In this document: positions 55,760 to 64,000 of the stretch, piece after piece | How positions within the stretch are numbered: position 1 is the first letter of the stretch | Layout: every line of letters starts with the position of its first letter | Assembly (NCBI RefSeq): GCF_022965805.1 | Contig: NW_027331289.1 | Location: forward strand, 336,001 to 400,000 | Direction of reading: 5' to 3' | DNA from: Primulina eburnea | Lineage: Eukaryota > Streptophyta > Magnoliopsida > Lamiales > Gesneriaceae | DNA: 64,000 bases | Notes under the pieces: model-generated | Databases searched by the model: none | What the model saw: the letters and a program-made list of their open reading frames with translations, nothing else | What the model was told of the DNA's origin: nothing | Program-made: the position numbers and the translations under genes

Positions 55760-57057
55760 GAACAGTACTGGAGCACCCCAAGGAGATACACTCGGTCTAA
55801 TATATCCCTTGGCCAGTAAATCAGCTCTGGTTCAGCTTGAATAGCATATAATCTCAAAGGCTGACGATCTGTCTCAAATACTAATCCAGACAAACAGCAG
55901 TCTTCAATCAAATTCGATACACCAATCGTCGATAAGGATAGTGCACATACCTTTCGACTCAGTGCATCTGCTGCTGCATTGGACTTCCCTAGATAATATT
56001 TGATTTCACAATCAAAGTCTTTCAGTAAATCCAGCCATCTCCGAGGTCTCATATTCAGCTCTGATTGCGAAAACAGATATTTCAAGCTTTTATGATCAGA
56101 ATATATTTCGAATTTCTCACCGTATAGATAATGTCGCCATATCTTCAAGGCAAAGACAATGGCTGCCAATTCAAAATCATGAATTGGGTAACGAGATTCG
56201 TGGGATTTCAGCTGTCTCGAGGCATAAGCAATCACATGCCCCCGCTGCATCAAAACACAACCTAATCCACGGTGAGATGCATCACAATAGACGACAAATC
56301 CACCAGTGCCTGAAGGAATCATCAACACAGGCGCACTGGTCAGTCTCTTTTTCAACTCCAGAAAACTGTATTCACAGTTTTCTGTCCACACAAATGGAGC
56401 ATTCTTCTGAGTCAACTGTGTAATCGATTTGGCAATACTCGAGAAATCTTTAATAAATCGACGGTAATATCCCGCCAAACCCATAAAACTGCGAATCTCT
56501 GGTACAGATGCCGGTCTTGACCAAGAAATCACTGCCTCAACCTTGCTGGGATCAACTGTTATACCGTCTCCGGATATAATATGACCCAGATATATCACCT
56601 GTTTCAACCAGAACTCGCATTTCGATAATTTAGCATATAGTTTCTCCGCCCTCAAAATTCTCAACACAGTCCTCAGATGATTAGCGTGCTCAATCATATT
56701 CTTTGAATAAATCAATATATCATCAATGAATATGATAACAAAATCATCCAAATATTTCTGGAATACGCGGTTCATCAATCCAATATATACCGCTGGTGCA
56801 TTCGTCAAACCAAAGGGCATGACAATAAATTCATAGTGTCCATACCTGGTTCTGAATGCAGTCTTAGAGATATCAGAGTCCCTGACTCTCAATTGATGGT
56901 ATCCAGATCTCAAATTGATCTTGGAATACACAGATGAACCCTGCAACTGATCAAACAGATCATCAATACGAGGCAATGGATATTTATTCTTTACCGTTGC
57001 CTTATTCAGTTGCCGGTAGTCGATACAAAGTCTCATCGACCCATCCTTCTTTCTCAC
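55756..57057 (-). pseudogene. Gypsy-C pol: second RT-RNase H copy
   Basis: A 433-residue frame from [10 protein letters not shown] through FIDDILIYS (intact pair) and RNase H to AEPEL, then out-of-frame residues across the junction. Motif A is SKIN, lacking the first catalytic Asp, so this RT would also be inactive. It connects to no gag, protease or integrase. Confidence 0.9.
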
Positions 57058-57350
57058 GAACAGTACTGGAGCACCCCAAGGAGATACACTCGGTCTAATA
57101 TATCCCTTGGCCAGTAAATCAGCTCTGGTTCAGCTTGAATAGCATATAATCTCAAAGGCTGACGATCTGTCTCAAATACTAATCCAGACAAACAGCAGTC
57201 TTCAATCAAATTCGATACACCAATCGTCGATAAGGATAGTGCACATACCTTTCGACTCAGAGCATCTGCTGCTGCATTGGACTTCCCTAGATAATATTTG
57301 ATTTCACAATCAAAGTCTATCAGTAAATCCAGCCATCTCCGCGGTCTCAT
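57054..57350 (-). pseudogene. Gypsy-C pol: tail of the first RT-RNase H copy
   Basis: This is the last part of copy 1 ([23 protein letters not shown] to AEPEL). It is separated from its own upstream part by a one-base deletion in an A-run near 57369 and ends in out-of-frame junction residues. Confidence 0.85.
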
Positions 57351-57352
57351 AT

Positions 57353-59350
57353 TCAGCTCTGATTGCGAAACAGATATTTCAAGCTTTTATGATCAGAATA
57401 TATTTCGAATTTCTCACCGTATAGATAATGTCGCCATATCTTCAAGGCAAAGACAATGGCTGCCAATTCAAAATCATGAATTGGGTAACGAGATTCGTGG
57501 GATTTCAGCTGTCTCGAGGCATAAGCAATCACATGCCCCCGCTGCATCAAAACACAACCTAATCCACGGTGAGATGCATCACAATAGACGACAAATCCAC
57601 CAGTGCCTGAAGGAATCATCAACACAGGCGCACTGGTCAGTCTCTTTTTCAACTCAAGAAAACTGGATTCACAGTTTTCTGTCCACACAAATGGAGCATT
57701 CTTCTGAGTCAACTGTGTAATCGATTTGGAAATACTCGAGAAATCTTTAATAAATCGACGGTAATATCCCGCCAAAACCATAAAACTGCGAATCTCTGGT
57801 ACAGATGCCGGTCTTGGCCAAGAAATCACTGCCTCAACCTTGCTGGGATCAACTGATATACCGTCTCCGGATATAATATGACCCAGATATATCACCTGTT
57901 TCAACCAGAACTCGCATTTCGATAATTTAGCATATAGTTTCTCCGCCCTCAAAATTCTCAACACAGTCCTCAGATGATTAGCATGTTCAATCATATTCTT
58001 TGAATAAATCAATATATCATCAATGAATATGATAACAAAATCATCCAAATATTTCTGGAATGCGCGGTTCATCAATCCCATAAATACCGCTGGTGCATTC
58101 GTCAAACCAAAGGGCATGACAATAAATTCATAGTGTCCATACCTGGTTCTGAATGCAGTCTTAGAGATATCAGAGTCCCTGACTCTCAATTGATGGTATC
58201 CAGATCTCAAATCGATCTTGGAATACACAGATGAACCCTGCAACTGATCAAACAGATCATCAATACGAGGCAATGGATATTTATTCTTTACCGTTGCCTT
58301 ATTCAGTTGCCGATAGTCGATACAAAGTCTCATCGACCCATCCTTCTTTCTCACGAACAGTACTGGAGCACCCCAAGGAGATACACTCGGTCTAATATAT
58401 CCCTTGGCCAGTAAATCCTCCAATTGTTCTTTCAACTCTTTCAGTTCGATCGGTGCCATTCGGTATGGAGCTCTCGAAATCGGAATTGTTCCTGGCATTA
58501 ATTCAATGATGAAGTCTATCTCTCGAATCGGAGGCAATCCAGGAATCTCGTCTGGAAAGACATCAGCAAATTCGCACACCACTGGCAAATCCGCCAATGA
58601 TGGACTCTTCTTCAGTAAATCAACTGAATATACCAGGAATCCATCCGCTCCTTTCTGCAATAATCGTGTCATATTCATTGCAGATATCAAAGGAATTCTG
58701 GCTCGAGAACCCTTACCGTAAAATTTCCACTCCTCAGCCATTTCAGATCTGAATCGAACTATCTTGTGGAAACAATCAACTATAGCTCTGTACTTGGTTA
58801 ATGTATCAATACCAATAATACAATCAAAGTCAGATATCCCAAGTACAATACAGTCTAATTCGATCTTACATCCATCATACTGTAGTATACACGATTTAAC
58901 AGATTTCACTGACATCAAACCAGTCCCTAATGGAGACGTAATAGATACTACAGTAGCTAAGGATTCAACAGGCAATGCATGTATCAATGCAAATCTTTCA
59001 GAAATAAACGTATGCGATGCGCCAGTGTCAATCAGTACATATGCAGGATAACCAGAAATAAAACAGTTACCTGCCACAACATCATCAGGTGCATCCTGTG
59101 CTTGCTCCTCAGTCAAAGCAAATAGTCGGGCCTGCTGTTGAGGAGGCTGGCTCGCTGTCTGGCCCCCTCCCGGCCTCAGCTGAGACTGGGGAGGCGGTGC
59201 TGTCTGAAAGGAATGAACGGCAGAGGGTCGTCTCCCTATCTGGGCCACTGATCCAGATGACTCAGCTGCCTGTGATCCCTGTGCACCTCTCTGTGGACAC
59301 ACTCGAGCAAAGTGTCCATGCTGCTTACAAATGCGGCAGTTGCCGAACAC
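57353..59350 (-). pseudogene. Gypsy-C nucleocapsid-protease-RT-RNase H, first copy
   Basis: A 665-residue frame in the same frame as the upstream gag. Zinc knuckle [14 protein letters not shown] at 5-18, protease DTGASH at 108-113, RT from about 318 with [11 protein letters not shown] (first catalytic Asp present) and FIDDILIYS (444-445), and RNase H up to KSLKYLF, where a one-base deletion ends it. This is the only copy with a complete RT triad. The start at 59350 is simply the first ATG after the gag stop. Confidence 0.9.
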
Positions 59351-59419
59351 TCCTCTGCACTGCTCTGTGGAATGCCTCCCTCCACAGGTGCTACAGTATG
59401 GTCCTGTGTAACTCTGGCC

Positions 59420-60193
59420 CTAACCAGTCTGTCTAGAGCCACTCGAACTGGATGAACTACTTCCAGCTTTCTTGAATTTCTTCCCCTTAGCTTTCAGGAA
59501 GTCTTTCTTCCCACTTCCACTGCCGCTCTCAAATCGGGGAGCTGGTGGAGGCAGCTGTGATCTCGGTGCTGAAGGCACAAAAGGAGCCTCTTTCTGTCTT
59601 ATCAATCCGGCTTCGGCTCCCTTAGCTCGATTCAGAGCATCAGTGAAATTGTTTGGCCTTCCAGTGTTCACCAAGGTAAAGATTTCAGGATTTAGACCAT
59701 TTATAAACTGGTCTGCAACGGCCTCATCACTCCCAGCCACATGAGGGGCAAATCGGAGCAGAGTAGAGAACTTAGCCACATAATCCTCAATGTTTAACTG
59801 GCCCTGTCTCAAGTTTGCAAACTCGGCTCCCTTGTCCTTCCTATATGAAACTGGAAAGAACCGTAGATAAAATTCAGTCTTAAACACATTCCAGGTAATG
59901 GCCGTACCTCGTAATTCCAAAGCCCGTTTTGTCGTGTTCCACCAGTGTTTAGCAACGTCATGCAACTGGTGTCCGATCAGTTTCACCCTCTTTTCCTCAG
60001 TATATTCCAAAGATTCGAACAGCGATTCAATATCGTCCAACCAACTCTCACATTCTACGGAATTCTCCGTTCCTTTCAAAGTCGGTGGATGGAATGACTG
60101 AAATCTTTTCAGCAATTTCTCCATTGCTGTAGGTGTCACATCCATGGGAGGATTTGAGGTACTCCCCTGTTCTGGCATTCTTCTCGGAGGCAT
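59420..60193 (-). pseudogene. gag: Gypsy-C gag, truncated by an in-frame stop
   Basis: The frame starts MPPRRMPEQGSTSNPPMD at 60193 and ends after 257 residues at TAG (59420-59422), before the zinc knuckle. Downstream sequence in the same frame ([29 protein letters not shown]) continues Gag, so a single stop splits it. Gag domain about 30-195 (WLDDIESLFESLE, FKTEFYLRFFPVSYRKDK, STLLRFAPHVAG), then a basic, Ser-rich linker. It is about half identical to Gypsy-D Gag by eye. Confidence 0.9.
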
Positions 60194-60415
60194 ATTTGAT
60201 AACCAAAAGGGTTAGCAATTCCAACAATAATCCTGTTTCAAGGCCTCCTCGGATCATCTTACAGCTGATCCATTCCAATAATATACAATACCATATCAAT
60301 ATCAGATAATTCAGGTAGCATATATTAAAACAGGAATCATGCTAGCAATCAAAAGCAGGAAAGAAAATCAATCTACCCCGCTCACTAGCTTCTATCTCAG
60401 TCTTAGGGATCTATG

Positions 60416-60427
60416 GCTCTGATACCA
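60416..60427 (-). other. Gypsy-C primer-binding site
   Basis: GCTCTGATACCA on the plus strand, five bases from the LTR edge at 60433. It is the initiator-Met type. The leader between it and gag (60194-60415) is short and carries no ORF. Confidence 0.92.
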
Positions 60428-60432
60428 CCTTT

Positions 60433-62329
60433 TGTGGGGACCCGGACGCTAATCAAGTTCTTAATCATCTTTGGGACTAATTAATCAATTATAAACAGGG
60501 TCTAATTTTTTTTTTTTAAAATGCGGAACGTAGTGAAATTAAAACATATATACATATCAGTATATAAAATACAAGTCCTGTATTACAACACAATTATTCA
60601 AACTAGGGTTTTACAACTACTATCAAGTGTTCAACCCTATCTCTAGTCCAAGTCCGGTGCCACCACTCTAATCTCGATCTCTCTCTTCATCTCCTGGACC
60701 CTGATCCTGTCCCACCTGTTGTCAAGTACACATACAGACAAGACAACAGCCGGATAAACCGGTGAGAATATACTCCCAGTATAAATCAACGAAACATGCA
60801 ATCATATAAACACTATAAAGCATGTAATCAGGTAACAGATATATGTAACAAAGTCTGAAACATAATCAATATCAGACTGTCGACAATACTCGTAGCTACA
60901 TCATTCAGACTAGACTCAGTCCTAGTCTAGGGATCCCGATTCCAGAAGTTGGCATGCGTATATCGACTAGCAGTAATAGAAAAGACTCCAGTTCTATCCA
61001 CGCCGATATTGTATCGATCAACAGTAATAGAAAAGACTCCAGTTCTATTCACATCGATACGGTAACGATTACCAGTAATAGAGGAAGCTATTATTCTATC
61101 CACATCAATATAGTACCGATTAACAGTAATAGAAGCAACTCTAATTCTATCCACATCGATATGACATCGATTAACAGTAATAGAAGAGCTACTAATCTAT
61201 CCACATCGATACAATACTGATTAACAGTAATAGAAAAAGCCACCATCCTATCCACATCGATAGCCAAACATCCAGTGACAGACTTTGGCACAACCGCCAA
61301 TACACCATCTTATGACATCGTGCAATGTGCCCGTGGTGATCCCACCACTAACGGCACTTCTGTCATAAGATTACTCTTCTAATACCTGTAATCTATAACT
61401 CAAGAAAACAAGTATAGCAATCAATCAATGCAAATATCAATGCAATAAAGTAAAGTATGTGATTTAGGGAAACTCAAGTCTAAACCGACTCAAGTCCATC
61501 TCCCAATACCACATTGACTTATACCTTTCTTTCGTCGGTTCCTGGCTCAGTCGATATCCTGAACTCACAATCTGTCTAGTACTTACAATATCAATAATCT
61601 CATATCAATATACGAGTCAATTCCATAACAATCTGATCAATTTGGATTTAATTCAAAATCAACGGTATAACGGTACAATTTTAATATCCCCGTCAATACC
61701 AATTCACCAGATAATAGTTACAATCTATAACTCATATCCAATACAATCCGTAATCTCGTCATAATTCAAATATGTCCAGTTTCAACTCAATAAAATCAAA
61801 AAATCATAATAATTCCAGAATCAGTCCGTTTTCTGATCTGACTTTGATTCTACGATGTCTAACATGTCCAAGACATCATATATGAATTATATCAAATTCC
61901 TACAACATCATATTTTCAAATGATACCAGAACTCAGTAAAACTTACGTCCAGTTGTAGCTGTCGACGAGAGGATCACGGTATTGTATCCGGATTAAAAAT
62001 CTAATATACGGATAGTGTATAATCACAATTCGAAGCAAAATGGAGATTTGAGCATTCTCTGTATCTTTTCCCCGGTTTCTCGCTGGAAGAATGAAAGGAA
62101 TACTAACTTTATATATCAACTTGCATAGCTAAAGGACAAGTGTCCACTTAATCCATTAATCGCATTTTAACCCCTGGATTCTTCACTTTTTGCAATTCAG
62201 CCCTCAAAACTCTTTTTAATCCCATTTCAATCCTAATTAATTACCAAAAATCATGGAATTTAACTCCTCATTCCAAAATTCGTAAATTAAATAATCTCGG
62301 ATTAAAATGATATAATCTCGGGCCTTACA
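60433..62329 (-). repeat. Gypsy-C 5' LTR
   Basis: The 1897-bp LTR is uninterrupted. On the plus strand it starts TGTGGGGACCCGGACG and ends CTCGGGCCTTACA. The 51-bp repeat is at 60971-61263 and the minus-strand TATA at 62107-62117. Around twenty scattered differences from the 3' LTR by eye. Confidence 0.95.
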
Positions 62330-62334
62330 GTTGA

Positions 62335-63028
62335 GAATAGGAATTCAAAAGACTTTCGGCTATGAGATAGCATGCAATTTTAGAATCTTTTATTGACTTA
62401 ATTAATTAGATTAATTAAGTTAAGAAATGATTAGAAAATAATAATGATGATTTTGAATTTTAATTTGGAGATAATCATCCGAAAGTTTTTTTCCCTTCCA
62501 ACAAACATAATCCTCCAAATATATTTAGTTTACTTAATTAATTAGATTAATTAAGTAAAGGATAATAAAAGATTTATTTTTAGATTTCTTTATTCTCAAT
62601 TTTTTGCATAAGATTCATTGGAGAGTTTCAAGTTTTTGCAAGACTCCTTTTTCGGCTCTCCCAAATTTGAAAAAAAAAAATAATTTTGTGCTCTCAAAAG
62701 TTTTGAACAAAAAGTGTGTTCTATCTCTTCGCAAAAATCTTCTATACTTTCTAGTGCAAGTTAGAAGAGGAACAAGCAATCCGGTCGTGGACCTGATTCG
62801 TAGCAGATCGAAGAACGTTCGTAGGGATTTACAACAAGAGCTACGTCCGCTAATACCGGAGTAGTTGGTGCCAAGTGAAATTATTCACCAAAGGTATTTT
62901 CTAAACGTCCTATGAATGTTATGAAAATCATACGAGCGTCCAAATCAAATATATTTTGATTGTCAAAATAAAATAAAAATTTTAAAACTTCCGCTGCGTT
63001 TGGGCGTGTAGAAAACCGGGATCCAACA
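62335..63028 (+). repeat. Copia-A 3' LTR, right part
   Basis: This 694-bp piece matches 1698-2390, including the 14-bp-arm palindrome TTTACTTAATTAAT/ATTAATTAAGTAAA near 62530. It ends ATCCAACA at the AAACG target repeat (63029-63033). Confidence 0.95.
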
Positions 63029-63033
63029 AAACG

Positions 63034-63209
63034 CATAATCTCTGAAACATAAAAACAGCTAAACATGTAATGTAAAGCATATATCATGTAAATATGCAGG
63101 TGATAACAGTCAATCATTTAAAACATTCAACACATAAAAGCTTACAGACTTGAGGCTTGAAGACTGAGCGTCAGAAGCTGGCGGTGGCACGACCCTATAC
63201 AGGACCCTT
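63034..63209 (-). other. Outermost LTR element: leader
   Basis: This is non-coding sequence between Copia-A and the minus-strand PBS. It joins 1-118 when Copia-A is removed. No ORF is visible. Confidence 0.5.
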
Positions 63210-63221
63210 GCTCTGATACCA
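63210..63221 (-). other. Outermost element primer-binding site
   Basis: GCTCTGATACCA on the plus strand, two bases from a TG edge at 63224. It is the initiator-Met type on the minus strand. It shows that Copia-A landed in another LTR retrotransposon. Confidence 0.8.
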
Positions 63222-63223
63222 AC

Positions 63224-64000
63224 TGAAACGTCAACCCTTTTAAAAATACGGAAATATTTTTTTTATACTAAAGCTGTCAATTTTAAAATAACAATTTAAT
63301 TAAATCGCATGCATGCACTCCTACTTAAAAATATCATTTAAATCATCAGGGGTAATTACCAATAAAATATACCGGAGTAAAGACGAGTAAAATCCTAACA
63401 TAAACTATGAAATAAAATAGTGTATAAACTCATCGTATCCTCTCCAAAACCAAAAATCATAATGTGAGGAAAAGTCATAGGTGCTCGGCTCGTATCGCCC
63501 ACCAGGTCCGCTAACTCAGAGTCCAACACCTCCAGTCTTCTCAGAATCTAGCTCTCCTGCATCACACACGCCTAGTGAGTTTAAAGACTCAACACACCTG
63601 CACAGTTAATAACAAATACATATACATAGCACACAACAGTGAAAAATATCATACTCAACATACCTTTCATGAACTTTAAAAATGTAACATAAACATGTCG
63701 TATAAAATCATGTCGTGTCAAATCATGTCATCTCATATCATCATATACGTGTCAAAACAGCTCATCGTGTCATCATAAACTTAAATATTTTCTTTAATTG
63801 AATTCAGTTCATTAGTTGTGACTTTCGTATCAGCCCTATCGTATCAGCTCTATCGATGGATCCATCTATAAGAACCATGGTACTCGGCGACGAGGGACAT
63901 TAGCGACAGCATTACCCGCCCACTGAGCCCGGGCCTCAGCTCATCATATCTCATGTCATCCTACACATATACATCGTCAGTCACAACCAATTCCCATCTT
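63224..64000 (-). repeat. Outermost element 5' LTR, partial
   Basis: From TGAAACGTCAACCC to the window end there is non-coding, AT-rich DNA with stretches such as GCCTAGTGAGTTTAAAGACTC that recall gypsy LTRs. The other edge is outside the window and no second LTR is seen, so the identity rests on the PBS and TG edge. No gene is visible. Confidence 0.6.

Larger units (their letters stand above)
54521..58413 (-). repeat. Three tandem 1.3-kb copies of the RT-RNase H segment of Gypsy-C
   Basis: Units are 57117-58413 (copy 1, 1297 bp), 55819-57116 (copy 2, 1298 bp) and 54521-55818 (copy 3, 1298 bp). Both junctions are the same and join ...AEPEL to ...GYIRPSV at a shared GATTT. 1298 is not a multiple of three, so each junction breaks the frame. 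Copies 2 and 3 share changes absent from copy 1 ([14 protein letters not shown]), so copies 2 and 3 arose from each other later than the first duplication. Confidence 0.95.
33289..62329 (-). mobile_element. Gypsy-C: Ty3/gypsy chromovirus with triplicated RT-RNase H, hosting Copia-C
   Basis: It is flanked by GTTGA at 33284-33288 and 62330-62334. Net length is about 11.2 kb without Copia-C, of which 2595 bp is extra tandem copies of part of pol. Its LTR ends (TGTAAGGCCCGAG... and ...GGTCCCCACA) resemble those of Gypsy-D, so the two are related families. Gag and pol share one frame, broken by a stop, a one-base deletion and the out-of-frame duplications. Confidence 0.96.
124..63028 (+). mobile_element. 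Copia-A: Ty1/copia element (Angela/BARE type) hosting all other insertions
   Basis: The element starts TGTTAGAGTAGATGCC, ends ATCCAACA, and is flanked by AAACG at 119-123 and 63029-63033. After subtracting three nested gypsy elements and their duplicated target sites it is about 10.0 kb, like Copia-C. The order is LTR, PBS, long leader, gag, integrase, RT, RNase H, PPT, LTR, which is the copia order with integrase before RT. The coding part is badly decayed and the protease is missing. Placement in the Angela/BARE lineage is from remembered RT and RNase H sequence style and from LTRs above 2 kb; only a domain phylogeny would settle it. Confidence 0.95.

Overview
The window is plant genomic DNA, most likely from a eudicot with a large, repeat-rich genome. 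Every base I can assign belongs to LTR retrotransposons. I see no host gene, rRNA, tRNA or CRISPR array. The plant assignment rests on the element types (Ty1/copia of the Angela/BARE type and Ty3/gypsy chromoviruses of the Tekay/Del type), on primer-binding sites matching the initiator-Met tRNA end (TGGTATCAGAGC and a one-base variant), and on the AT-rich background. I cannot name the species.

Seven elements can be separated completely, because each is bounded by TG...CA LTR ends and an exact 5-bp target-site duplication (TSD). Level 0 is a minus-strand element of which only LTR, PBS and leader are visible (1-118 and 63034-64000). Level 1 is Copia-A (+, 124-63028, TSD AAACG), about 10.0 kb net. 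Level 2, inside Copia-A, holds three elements: Gypsy-A (-, 2936-19575, TSD GTTTG) and Gypsy-B (+, 20046-27244, TSD CACCC) in its leader, and Gypsy-C (-, 33289-62329, TSD GTTGA) in its 3' LTR. Level 3 holds Copia-B (+, 6546-16054, TSD AAACT), inside the reverse transcriptase of Gypsy-A, and Copia-C (-, 33639-51447, TSD AGTAT), inside the 3' LTR of Gypsy-C. Level 4 is Gypsy-D (+, 42208-50104, TSD GTCCA), inside the 5' LTR of Copia-C.

Coding state: only Copia-C keeps an unbroken gag-pol polyprotein (1312 codons, all catalytic motifs present). Gypsy-A and Gypsy-B are one family and are broken only by a few single-base indels, plus the Copia-B insertion in A. Gypsy-C has a stop in gag and a threefold tandem copy of its RT-RNase H segment. 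Copia-B and Gypsy-D keep a gag reading frame but have ruined pol genes, although their LTR pairs are almost identical, so both probably moved using enzymes supplied in trans. Copia-A is the oldest and most decayed.

The most interesting non-coding signals are structural. The long leader of all three copia elements carries an ordered set of stem-loops sharing a loop with core ATATTATT; the stems stay paired while their sequences change, which points to a functional RNA. A second covarying hairpin lies next to the polypurine tract of the gypsy families. Several LTRs carry arrays of dyads or hairpins close upstream of the TATA box, including a 69-bp repeat with a G-box whose copy number differs between the two LTRs of a single element.
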